Shown: positions 33,919-44,217 of the stretch, piece by piece
How positions within the stretch are numbered: the first letter of the stretch is position 1
How the letters are laid out: every line of letters begins with the position of its first letter
Source: Paratinospora sagittata
Lineage: Eukaryota > Streptophyta > Magnoliopsida > Ranunculales > Menispermaceae
Assembly: GCA_035771175.1 (NCBI GenBank)
Contig: CM069604.1
Location: 19,469,115 to 19,533,114, forward strand
Direction of reading: 5' to 3'
DNA length: 64,000 nucleotides
The notes under the pieces: model-generated
Database searches by the model: none
What the model saw: the letters and a program-made list of their open reading frames with translations, nothing else
What the model was told of the DNA's origin: nothing
Program-made: the position numbers and the translations under genes

Positions 33919-34951
33919 TCCCTACAATCACACAATTTTTACCCGTGTAAGTGGCAGACTGGTCCAAAGTGGAGTGGGCTGGAGTCATATGAGCCGAAGC
34001 CCCTGTATCCAAGAATCAATATGAAGCTTCATGCCCAGACATAGAGCACGAAGCGTTGAAGGTTTCTGCAAGGTGCACCGAGGGGTCAGGTTGGTGCCGA
34101 TCATAGTGTTGCCTGCACCGATCAACATAGTGACCTTCCAAGCGACAAATCTAGCACCGTGGTGGTCGGCAACCTTGAGTGGGTTGAGCACGACTCTGTC
34201 TGTGACTGGAGAACCCGTGGCTGGTACCATTTCTGCGGCTATGTCGGGAGCGAGATGAGCCACCCCATCGTAGAGAAGAACCACGGGTATCGGTGAACGC
34301 TGCAGCTGAAGGTGCTGGACTCTCAAGAGACTGTTGAAAAAGTTCAAAACCCTCAGCCTTGGACACAAGATTCAGGAAGCAGGGGAGAGGTGTTTGTGCC
34401 ATTTGGGCAGTAGAGAAGCTGGAGAAATCGGGTCCTAGGCCACGAAGAAACCAATGAACTTTGTCGGTGCCATCAACAGGGCGACCGATGGCATGAAACT
34501 GATCACATAGGGCCTTGAAGGCACGAGCGTAGGCAGTGACTGGAAGGGTACCGCTCTTCATCAATTGGAGGTCATCTTTGAGGCATATTTCACGAGCATT
34601 GGAGCGGTGGCTGAAACTACTTTCAAGAGCAGTCCAGACCTCGCGAGATGTGGAGAGGTCGATGGCTTCAGCCATGGCTTCCTCTGTGAGAGAAGAGAGG
34701 AGAAGGCTTAGTAGGCGTTGATCGGTGACTTTCCATTCTAGGTGTTTGGTATTTGGTGTCTGAGAGGTGGGTGGATCAAATGGAGGTGGCGGCACAAGGG
34801 TACCGTCCACATGACCCAGCAGACCTTGGCTCGCGAGAAGTGGAAGAAGTTGGGTCTTCCATAAGAGATAGTTGGAGGAGGAGAGTTTGATGGTAACCAT
34901 GTGAATCATGGTGTTGAAGGGAAGGAGGGTGGGAGAAAAATCAGAGGCCAT
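33919..34951 (-). pseudogene. Ale-like gag and protease
   Basis: ATG at 34951, 30 bp after the PBS, opens a 266-codon gag frame with LSSSNYLLWKTQLLPLL, DQRLLSLLLSSLTEEAM, TSREVWTALESSFSHRSNA and WFLRGLGPDFSSF. These are the UBN2-type gag motifs of Ale elements. The zinc knuckle C-stop-I-C...GHYVDRC lies near 34095-34150 with a stop inside it. The protease core FLDTGASAHMTPA lies near 33975-34015 in a shifted frame, with its catalytic D-T-G intact. The protease continues to VLVVPHLTKNLLSISKL near 33800-33850. Confidence 0.92.
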
Positions 34952-34980
34952 TGGGATCGTGGGATGCTAATCCAGGTGTG

Positions 34981-34991
34981 CTCTGATACCA
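34981..34991 (-). other. Primer-binding site of the Ale-like element
   Basis: CTCTGATACCA on the plus strand, the complement of TGGTATCAGAG, six bases from the LTR at 34998. Confidence 0.92.
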
Positions 34992-34997
34992 TATGAA

Positions 34998-35302
34998 TGT
35001 TTGAAAACCACCACACTTTTGAGTGGTGAGAACCTTTCATATATATACTAATTTACAGATTGTATAACAGCGTAATTGAGGATTTACACATAAATGATGA
35101 TTACATAATAAATGGAAAGAATTAGCTAAACAGGCTCCTATAATTGAGGCTCAATGGATGCACATATGGAAGGCCTTGGATTAAGGCAGAGGATCCTCAA
35201 GAATATGGAAGGCCTTAGATTAAGGCAGAGGATCGCCTTAGATTAAGGTAGACGATCCTCAACAATATGGAAGGCCTTAGATTAAGGCAGAGGATCCTCA
35301 AC
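34998..35302 (-). repeat. 5' LTR of the Ale-like element with tandem extension
   Basis: The first ~204 bp match the other LTR. From about 35164 the LTR end 'atggaaggccttagattaaggcagaggatcctcaa' is repeated: further copies begin near 35204, 35234 (partial) and 35266, ending at 35302. The outer edge is therefore no longer the original LTR start. Confidence 0.88.
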
Positions 35303-36010
35303 GGCAGTCATCCTTTTTTCTCTTTAAAAAAAAAAGTTGCTATTTTTTCTTTTCCATTTTTTCTCCTCTATGCAAGGATTTTTCTTCATCCTTGGCCCCA
35401 TTGATGTGTGGAAAGAGTTTGCTCCAACAACTCTTCTTTAATTAATGGCATTGTTAAAGCACTAAATTTAGGTTTTTTCTTAAATTTTATTTAAAGCTCA
35501 GTACCTATCATTCTTCCACAAAAATGTGCCTCGTTCTTATTATATCAAATTATTTTATTTAGTGAACAAATATCATATTAAATAATTGCTAGTAAGTTTG
35601 AATGGTTGATATCATAGATAATTAGTTTTTGAATGATAGATGATTATCTTTTGTGGTTCATACTTGATATTGTAATTTATACATTAATTGTCTCCTTGTA
35701 ATTTATTCTTTATGCATACATCTAAAGTGATAATTAGTTTTTTAAATAATAGATGGTTTATCTTTTGTGGATCATATTAGACGATATAATTATATCTTTA
35801 ATTTTTTTATGTATTTGTTTGACTTCACTACAATATTTGATGACTTATTTAAGTTATGGAAGAAGTATCAACGGAAGAGTTATCTAGCAAGAAGTAATGA
35901 TAGGATATGGTGAAAAATCAACTGATGTAAAAAAAATAAAAAATAAAATAAAGTATGGGAAGAGATAATGGGGAAACTAGTCAAGGAACATATGAAGTCA
36001 ATGATGATCA
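35303..36010. other. Spacer between Ale-like element and FAR1 pseudogene
   Basis: A/T-rich. No coding region is supported. The right part may include leader sequence of the FAR1-family pseudogene, but the start codon is not evident. Confidence 0.5.
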
Positions 36011-37498
36011 TTTAGTTACCCAAAATAGGGATGCAATTCAAACCATTAAAAAATATTCAAGTGTTCTTCAACAAGTATGCTCAACGCGTAAGTTTTGGTA
36101 GGGGTATTCATCAAACCGACCGAACTGAATCTTTTGGGTTGGGTTGGGTTCTAAAATACCCAACCCGATTAGTTTGGGTTGGATCATGGGTTGAGCCCGT
36201 AAAAGTCTAATTAAACCGACCCGAACCGAAGTAAGTGTTGAAACTCTAAAATATCCCCTTAGGTGTAATTTTTTTAAGATTTATATGTATGTTATGATTC
36301 TTATCTAATACTATCTAATTTAGTTTATACCATAATATATATATACATATCACAGGGTTACTATACTATTAATATATACAATCTCAATCTATGCGCTGCT
36401 ATTTTGCAAATTATTATTACTAACTACTAATATGTAATATTAACAGACTATTCATTGAAAAATAATAGTGAAAAAAAATTACTAGCAAATCTAAATGATA
36501 AATGAATAATTAAAGTTCTTATATCAATAAATTATATGTCAAATATGAGGCTTAAGTTCAATCTGATCAAACCGACCCCACCCAAACTGCACCCGAACTG
36601 TTTGGGTTGGGTTAGGTTTTGGCCCCAACCCGACCCAACTCAATCTATGAACACCCTTAAGCGTTGGTACAAATATTAGAGGTACATGTAGAAACAAAAG
36701 ACAATTTTGAGCATGTACTAGAGAAGGTAAATGTGATCCAAGGAAGAAGAATAAGTACATAAACACAATTACATTAAACTATAATTGTAAGGCTCAAATA
36801 ATTGGTAGACTCATGCTAGATGGTTTGTGGTACTTGATAAGTGGGTTACTCAAACACAATTAATTGGTTAGCCAAAGACAAGATTTTTTCGAAGCAAGTG
36901 AATGTCGAATCTTGGTTATGAAACAACTTGAGCTACATGACGAAACATGATTCTCAATTTCAAATTAATATTTCACATTTAATCGGAGAGTTGGAGATTA
37001 TGAGAACTTGGAATTTGGAGAGAGATGCAAAGAATCATGTAGAAAAAGTCACAAGATTGAAACTGCAGAGACAACAAATTTATACTTTATGTATTATTAA
37101 AAGAAAAAATTTTAATTTCTTTCATTTGATAAATGTAGATTATGAAAGTCATTTAAGACATGTTTTTTGGGCCTATGCAAGTTCAAGGGCCTCATATCAT
37201 TATTTTGGAGATCTTATTTCATTTGACAACACATATTTAACAAACATATATGCCCTTTCATTTGCTTCATTTGTTGGGTTTAATTATCATGGTCAATCTG
37301 TGTTATTAGGGTGTAGCTTACTTTCAAGTTAGACAATTGATAGTTATAAATGTCTTTATACCATTGGGCCAACTTGTATGGCAAGGAGATCACCTAATGC
37401 CATCATCGCTGATTAGTGTCCTTCAATCCAAGCAATGGTATTTGAAATTTTCTTAAAAGCTAAACATCGCATATGCCTTTGGCACATAATGAAGAAGG
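36011..37498 (+). pseudogene. FAR1/FHY3-family (MULE transposase-derived) pseudogene
   Basis: The N-terminal FAR1 DNA-binding region is visible as PKIGMQF and FFNKYAQRVSF before 36098, and as TNIRGTCRNKRQF, CKAQIIGRL and WYLISGLLKHN after 36668. The MULE transposase-like core follows: FFHLINVDYESHLRHVFWAY, YHYFGDLISFDNTYLTN with the first catalytic aspartate at 37225-37227, and FVGFNYHGQSVLLGCSLL. Stops occur near 37330 and directly after the second acidic position (IIAD-stop at 37411-37416), then AKHRICLWHIMKKV. Sequence ends at 37498, cut by a SIRE-like LTR, so about half of a typical FAR1 protein is missing. A hAT element splits the N-terminal region. Whether it was a host regulator or a transposon gene cannot be told. 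Confidence 0.88.
36099..36659. mobile_element. Non-autonomous hAT-like element
   Basis: 561 bp with terminal inverted repeats TAGGGGTATTCAT (left) and TAAGGGTGTTCAT (right, reverse complement), of hAT type. Inside both ends are GGGTTGGGTT / AACCCGACCC tracts in inverted arrangement. The 8-bp target duplication AGTTTTGG (36091-36098) and AGCGTTGG (36660-36667) matches at 6 of 8. The middle is A/T-rich with no ORF. It lies in a codon of the FAR1-like gene. Confidence 0.86.
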
Positions 37499-39171
37499 TG
37501 TTGGCCTAGATTAAAAACCTGTCTCAAAATTCAAAAAAACACGCAAAGGAAATGAAACAAAAAGTAAATAGGATATACAATTGATTTTTACATGGTTTGA
37601 CTCACAAAGTCTATATCCTCGACTTAAGCTCCCCATTCAAGATTTCTCCAAATCCACTATCAACTCCTACTTAATTGGGTGAGGATCAAACCTATACAAA
37701 ATCTCTTATCAAAAGGATTGACTACCTACTCATTATTCGGAATTTAATCATAGAACACCAAAAACTGTGGTATCTTATGGACCTAACATAGGTCACATCC
37801 CTCACGACATAAGATTGAAAGATCCAAACCTTCCTCTTCGGAGCGGAAATGAACGTGACCAAAACATATAAAGATCGGCGTAGTTGCTCATAGGGACATA
37901 TCAATCTTACAGGTGAGAAGAAACCTTATAAACATCGTTTCTCGGTTAAAGAACTTCCCAAAATGGTTGACTTAAAGGTTGATTTTACGAAAAAACCTTA
38001 GAAATACTTACAATCAAAGCTTGAATACCCCCTAGATCATTCAGCCCAGATGATGAAGTTTTATGCACAGTTGAAAGAGGAAGGCTCTATGAACTTGGAT
38101 CAAATAGATTGAAGGTTGAAGCTCAAATCCAAAAGTAAAATATTTAAGAGAACTTTAAGAAGATTGAAAATTAAAGAATGAAAGCTCTTGAGAACCAAAG
38201 AAATTTTCTAAGTTCAAAATCAGGAATGTTAAACAGTGTATTTCAAAATGCTCTAAGTTGGGTTTAAATAAGGCGGCTAGGGTTAGAAAACCCTAATTTC
38301 TGGTACAATGAACCTAGGGACTTGTGTTAATCATTATAGTGAAATAATTCTGCACAAATTGAAACAGATAGACAAAACTCATCTTTCTACCAACTTTCTA
38401 AGAAACGTGTTTCTCATTTAGTAAAACGTGTTTTATGCCGTGCACAGAAGATGTAGAATCCAATATAGTACATTAAAGTGCATTTCTGAAAGCAGAAGTG
38501 CATTTTAGGAATTTTCTCTAGAGCACACCAAAAGTTTTTAGGGGGATGAAATGCGTTTCTAGCTTAATGAGTGCGTTTCATGAAAATATTCCATAACCAC
38601 AAAAAACTTATGGGTTTAAAAAGCGTGGTTCTTAAGCAGAAGCATGTTTCTCATGTTCATAATTGTTTCAAGTCACTTGGCTAGCTGGAAGTATGTTTCT
38701 CAAAATAGAAATTCATTTCTTTGACCTAGAAATTTTCAGAATGATTTTTCTTTAAAAATTTATACTTTAAAACTATTTTGTTTGAAAATCTTGATGTAGA
38801 AAGGTTGAAATAAATCAAATCAAGATCTTTTGAAGTTCGAAAGCATTCAATACCATTTTACCAAGTTTCTCAAAAATATGATTTCTGAAAAACTATGAAT
38901 TTTGAAAATATGAATGCTTGCATGATCGGAATGGTTGAATGATTTAGAGAAAATTCTATAACCCTATAAAGATGTATACAAATACAATACAACAAATGTA
39001 AACTTGAAGCTCGATTGCGTTGATCTTCAATTGACTTTCATTGCTTTTGACTTTGAATTAATCTTATGCATGAGTGATTAAATTGAAACACTCACTCAAA
39101 ATCATTAAATCACATGATATGTTGTTTGTATCATCAAAATCTATGAGGTGGGGGTCGTCAGGACATAAATC
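37499..39171 (-). mobile_element. SIRE-like Copia LTR, minus strand
   Basis: The left edge TGTTGGCCTAGATT matches the edges of the copies at 638 and 61517 (inverted). The right edge region 'tgttgtttgtatcatcaaaa' and GGTGGGGGTCGTCAGGACA matches the LTR start of the copy ending at 41959. Positions 38395-38720 carry repeated words of the form AAACGTGTTTC / GTGCATTTC. No pol sequence adjoins. The left side cuts the FAR1 pseudogene at 37498; no target duplication is clear. Confidence 0.8.
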
Positions 39172-39709
39172 TCCTTTTTTACGATTTCAAATATTGTGGC
39201 ATATCAAAGAGATATAATAACAATTTAGGCCTTTTGAAGCATTTTAATCTAGGATGAATATATGAATAAGAACAAGATTGGAATTTACAGAAGTATAACA
39301 TATACAATCAATCCATAAACATTCACACATAATTAGGATAATCAAATCAAAGGATAGAAATAAAAATTTCATTCATCCACACAAAAAGTATAATATAAAT
39401 CAAAACAATCAAAAGTGTATCACAAATATAATTTTCAAAATGTACTGTCAAACAAAGTCCTAATACAAGCAAAACCCTGAATAGGCTCCAACTAACTTTA
39501 TGCACATCTCCTACTCAAACTTCCTAAGATCTTCCCAAAATATCTCCCCTTTTAGAAACATCAAAAAGCTAGGTCAAACATTAATGCGGTAAAAAATACA
39601 AATAGCGAGTAAGATCTTGAAGCACTCGGTAAATAAAATTAGAGTAGATGGCGGACTAGGACCAATGGGCAATGGAGCTGCTATAGAAGGCAAACTCTCG
39701 GTGTCAAAG
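39172..39709 (-). other. Unassigned filler, possible minus-strand ORF remnant
   Basis: Mostly A/T-rich. Minus strand 39574-39828 includes FDTESLPSIAAPLPIGPSPP, a proline-rich stretch that may continue the remnant at 41960-42249, with the LTR at 39710-41959 inserted between them. No family is recognised. Confidence 0.35.
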
Positions 39710-41959
39710 AGTACAGTATTATAGTCCAAGAGGGGGGGTGAATTGGACTTGGCGAATTTTTGTGTTACCTTCCGGTTAATTAATTTAAACAAAATATATG
39801 CACAGTAGGTAACAAGCCAAATAATCAAGTGCAGGAAAAATAAATGGACACAACAATTTATAGTGATTCGGTTCTCCTTGAACCTACTCCACTACCTGAC
39901 CACCCATGATCAGGATTTTTAAATCCACTATTGGCTAGTCAACTTACGGGCGTGACTAGAAGTCGTATACACTAACCAACATAAAGGCTTGGCTAGAAGC
40001 CGTACTGTAACCAACTTACAGGCGTGATTACAAGCCGTACGATAATATGGTATAGTTTCAGTTGACTAACAAGTCAACAATACATCAAGATTACAAATGA
40101 TAGAGAGAGATGTTCTAAAAACATTCTCAACAATTTTAAGCGTACAATCTTGAATGAATAATCATTATTATTCCAATCACAATATTTTAACTAATGTGTA
40201 GTGTTGAAAAAGTTTTTTCCAAATACATGCAAACGATTCAAATAGTGATAATGTAAGATCAAGAATTGAATATGCACATGTATTCAAATATTAATTCTAA
40301 AGATGATATGTATGAAGCATAAGAATCAATATGCACAAATGATCAAGACTTGTTGATTCTAAATAGATAAATGGTTAAGTTCAAGAATCAATATGCTCAA
40401 GTAATGGTCAATGAAATCGATTCAAAATAATGTAAGTTTAGCACATTAATCGATACCACATAAGATGTATGAAACCACTAATCAAGATAATATCATATGA
40501 AGATCAAGTATGGTTTCACAAACACTTAAACAAAATGATTTTAAAGATAGATAAATCAAACACAAATATCGTTTTTCAATTACAAACACAATCACACGAA
40601 TCTTAAAAAGAGATTTTACCCAATTCTTGGGAAGGATGAAGCACACAAGATTCTCCAATGTGTGAAGGTAATTGAGAGTGGTTTCGCCTTCAAGAAAGAT
40701 CAAGATTTACAAGATATGTGATGAACTCACTCAAGAACGGCTTGATCTATGCTCAAGAGAAACTCACAAGTTTCTCAAAGATTTGAAAGATTAGGCGAAC
40801 TATTCGGAAGTATGAATCAAAGATTCAAATGTAGGTGAACGTTTTCTTTGAAATGATGTTTAAATCACTCAAGAACTTGTTTTGGACTTGTTGAAATGAA
40901 AGTATGAAAAACGGCACAAGTTCAATGATTTTGCAAAAGTTGTTCTTTAAATGAGGAAGTGTGGTATTTATAAAAAAAATACCAGTCTGAGGCATAAGAA
41001 TGTGTTCCTTAATGAAGGAGCGCACTTCTACTTTGAACTCTAAAACTTTTCAGATATCCCTTTAATCAAGGAGCGTGTTCCTTATAAGAGGAGCACATTC
41101 CTTAATATGTCTGTTGGGCATAGGAGCGAGGTTCTTCATCAAGAACCACTGACTTTATAAAAATTTCTATTTTGCCCTTTTCTACAGGAGCGCGTTCCTG
41201 TTAAGAGTAGCGCGTTCCTTATTCCCTAATCAGAAAAGTCCGAGTCTCGAAAAAAACCACAGGAGCGCATTCCTTGAACAAGAAGTGCATTCCTTAAACT
41301 TAGATCAGAAAAAATTTGATTCTCGAAAAAAAACAAAAGAGTGTGTTCCTTCTACGAGGAGCGCGTTCTTTCATGTTGAAGTGATAGAAACCCAATTTTT
41401 TGATCAAATAGAGTTTAAAACATTGTCAAACACATAAACCAACTTTGAAAACATTTTTGACAAGTTTGAAACATAATTTGTGAAGATAAACACGTGTACA
41501 ACAATCAATTACTACAAATGATCAAGACGTTCGATATGATACACGTAAAATGATAAAAACCAAGCAAAGTTGGTAATATGAGTGTATGATAAACAATGTT
41601 AACTATATGATCACATGCTAATCATGATAATGTGTGTGCATGCATGATTATTATGATAATAGTGTATGTGCATGAATATGATAACCTGTATGCATGGTTT
41701 TCAAAAGATGCAAATCATATTGTGGTTGGAACGAGTAAGGATTACTTTACAACACAAAGATTTTAGACAAAAGATTACAAACATGATGCTCTTGAATCTT
41801 CGTGCGTTATTGTTCTATCCACACGCTTTGACGATATAGTTGAATCCATCTGATATAGCTAGTTAGTATTAAAACAATTAAGTCAAAGAGATTAGTGATC
41901 ACAAGTATGTTGTTTGTTATCATCAAAACAAAACCAGGTGAGAGTCATTACATCAACAA
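39710..41959 (-). mobile_element. SIRE-like Copia LTR, minus strand
   Basis: Runs from TATTATAGTCCAAGAGGGGGGGTGAATTGG-type sequence to GTCATTACATCAACA. The block 'tttatagtgattcggttc' at 39857 and the 'gacttacgggcgtgac'-like repeats to 40040 are the family's internal marks. Positions 40985-41375 hold word pairs of the form GGAGCGCGTTCCTT. The far right has 'tgttgtttgttatcatcaaaac'. The first dozen bases at the left edge are changed, so that edge is approximate. The 5-bp flanks AGTAC and AGTAG may be the target duplication. Confidence 0.78.
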
Positions 41960-42249
41960 GTAGCACCAAATGAGCTAGGTGAAGGAAAAACTGGCGTAGC
42001 AATGGACTCAGAAGCCTCAAACAGAGGTGTCAGAATCTCAATGCTCAATCTCAGTGCATTGGAAGTCGCTGGAGGTCAAAAGACTGGAGTTAGAGGAGGA
42101 TCTGGAATATATAAGGAGTAAAGCATATGAGAGCAGGAGTAGGCCAGATGGATTCAAGATGATCTAAGATAGTCTGAGTGGAGGCCTTGAGTTGAGCCAA
42201 GGAATCCTCCTGCGTTGTCATCCTCGAATCTATTTTTGTCAATTTCCTC
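41960..42249 (-). other. Unassigned minus-strand ORF remnant
   Basis: The minus strand gives a fragment with ESIATPVFPSPSSFGAT and DSRMTTQEDSLAQLKAS, a proline-rich part followed by a possible coiled coil. It resembles the C-terminal region of plant transposon-type proteins but is too short to assign. It may belong with Tat2. Confidence 0.3.
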
Positions 42250-42741
42250 TTGATAGTCGAGTAAAAATAGAATCCTTCTCAATATTGTTGTTGTGCTTCA
42301 ATTTTTATTCTATTGACTAAGAATTATAGAGTGAGGTTCAAGTTTGCATTGTAAGTATCTCTAAGGTTATCTTGATAAGAGAAACTTCCTATACTTGTTT
42401 GTATTTGAAGTGGCTTGTTAGTCACTGGGAAGTTCTTAGATTTAAGAACAGTGTATGTAAAGGTCCCTCACACCTGAAAGTTGAGTTTGCAACTAGTTTG
42501 ATCCTCACCCTTGAAGTAGGATCTTTAGTGGGTATTTGGGAAATCTTGATCGGGGAGATCAAGTCGTGGATGTAGGGGAGATCAAATCGTGGATGTAGGC
42601 TTGAAGAGTCGAACCACATAAAAATTTTGTGTGTTGTTTCTTGCTCGTATTATTGTTATCTATTTCATTTGATATTTTGAAAGGTAAAATCCTACAAAGA
42701 GTCCAATTCACCCCTCTCTTGGACTCTAATATGAGCCAACA
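42250..42741 (+). repeat. SIRE-like LTR 3' fragment, plus strand
   Basis: Ends TCCAATTCACCCCTCTC, then TTGGACTCTAATATGAGCCAACA, the family's 3' terminus in plus orientation. A duplicated 'gtggatgtagg' segment lies near 42570-42600 and the 'gtcgaaccacata' block is near 42609. The first two thirds of the LTR are missing. Confidence 0.75.
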
Positions 42742-43012
42742 TTTGCAACCATTGTGTGTGCTACCATCGCCTGCCGAGCACAATGTCAACACCGAGCTGA
42801 TTGAAAGTAAACAAAAATAAAGAAAGAAAAGAGAACTCTCACATCTGCACACATCGTGAAGGTGTTGTTCAGACTCTCCATGACATGCTCATCCTTATAG
42901 AGCTCAACAAAACTTTCAGGGACTCTGACCTTATAGCCCCCAAAGGACAGTTCAATATTCCTAATCTCGAAGACCATGGGAAATGTGCCATTCTTCAATT
43001 TCTTACCCAACA
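42742..43012 (-). pseudogene. Tat2 antisense ORF, C-terminal fragment
   Basis: The minus strand reads KLKNGTFPMVFEIRNIELSF, then GGYKVRVPESFVELYKDEHV and MESLNNTF. In Tat1 the matching part near 23810-23890 has VGVPNAFSITMKDENMFES. It continues the antisense ORF at 61518-62946; the two parts are separated by the SIRE-like LTR nest, and both flanks share the duplication GCTGC. Function unknown. Confidence 0.6.
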
Positions 43013-44217
43013 GCTGCAGTTGGTGTAATGACCCTTACCCTTGGATGTTTTGATGATTACAAAGAACATTCCAATAAGTTCTAATCACTTTGACTAAGCT
43101 ATTTCAGTTCTATAATGATCAAATCGTGAAAGTCAACATAAAAGTCAAAGTAATAGTCAAAGCTTGAAGCGAATTAAAGCAAAGGGAAGATAAATATAAA
43201 ATCTTTATATGTAATTGCTTAGATTCATCTAGGGTTATAAATTTCTCCTTAGATTGATATGCCAAAGCATTCATGTATTTTACATATTTTAAATCATTCA
43301 AATTTTCAAAGTGAAATCAGTTTTCAATTTAGTCAAACATTTGACTTTCATTCAAAATGATTTAAACACTTGCATGAACCTCAATTCTATTGATTTCAAG
43401 TGTAATCAAGTGTGTTTAAACTTGATTTATCAAGAAAGCATGTTTTGAATTAAGAAATTTTCATTGAAAACATGTTTCAGTGTTCTGTGCTATGCAGAAA
43501 CACATTCCCTATAGGAAAAACACGTTTTCCCTAATCCAAAGCAAATTTTTCACTTAGACAGGCATAAACGCTCTTCTACCATTTTTTCTAGAATGAGTGT
43601 TTTATGGAATTATGCACAGAAACACATTTCCCCTTTAGAAATGCATTTCTTGTCAATTAAGCAGAATGATGGATTTTGCACAGAAACGCATTTCCTTTAG
43701 AGATGCATTTGCTTGTGAATTGACAGAATGTCAATCTTGCGTGTATTTTGAACAAAAACTTGGTTCCTCATAGAGAAACGAGGTTTCTACTTCTTTCGAG
43801 TTATTTTCTATAAATACATGCCTTAGCTCATTGAGTACAATTTTTGCAAAATTTTTAGAAGCTTGTGCACATTGTGTTCTCTTTATTTTTCAAAGCAAAA
43901 ACCAAGTTTTCACAAAGTTCAAGTGTTTGAGAGAAAAGTGATTTGTTCTTCAAATCTTTCAAGCAAGTTTTCTTTCTTGTTTGCCAAAAAAATCTCTTTG
44001 TGCTTTCATCTTCACTTTGTGAGAAGATCATTTTGAGAGATTTCAAGTGTTCTAGAGTTTTTGACTTGGTGTACTTCATCTCCATCTTCTTCAAGTCAAG
44101 AAACCAACAAGGAACCTCTATTGTAGGCCCACACTTCATCATTATTATACTTAGTTGAATCGATCTAGGTAGGTATTCATTCTCCATTGTACTCAATCTT
44201 GAGAGTTGTTTGGTAAG

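Larger units (their letters stand above)
30665..35302 (-). mobile_element. Ale-like Copia retrotransposon, minus strand
   Basis: A 4.6-kb element with short LTRs (30665-30869, 205 bp, and 34998 to about 35202), an initiator-Met PBS and, on the minus strand, gag, protease, integrase, RT and RNase H in Copia order. Short LTRs and a compact single coding region suit the Ale/Retrofit lineage. The polyprotein is nearly full length but has frameshifts near 31890 and 31160, stops at the zinc knuckle and before integrase, and others. The right edge is altered: about 100 bp of tandem LTR-end copies extend it to 35302, and no target duplication is visible. Confidence 0.92.

Noticed and set aside
36928..37332. 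Intact small host gene of 134 codons
   Set aside because: It is the middle of the FAR1-like pseudogene, with family motifs continuing in both directions past stops.
43855..44196. Minus-strand frame of 113 codons in a SIRE-like LTR
   Set aside because: Lies wholly within LTR sequence, is not kept in other copies and has no recognisable motif.
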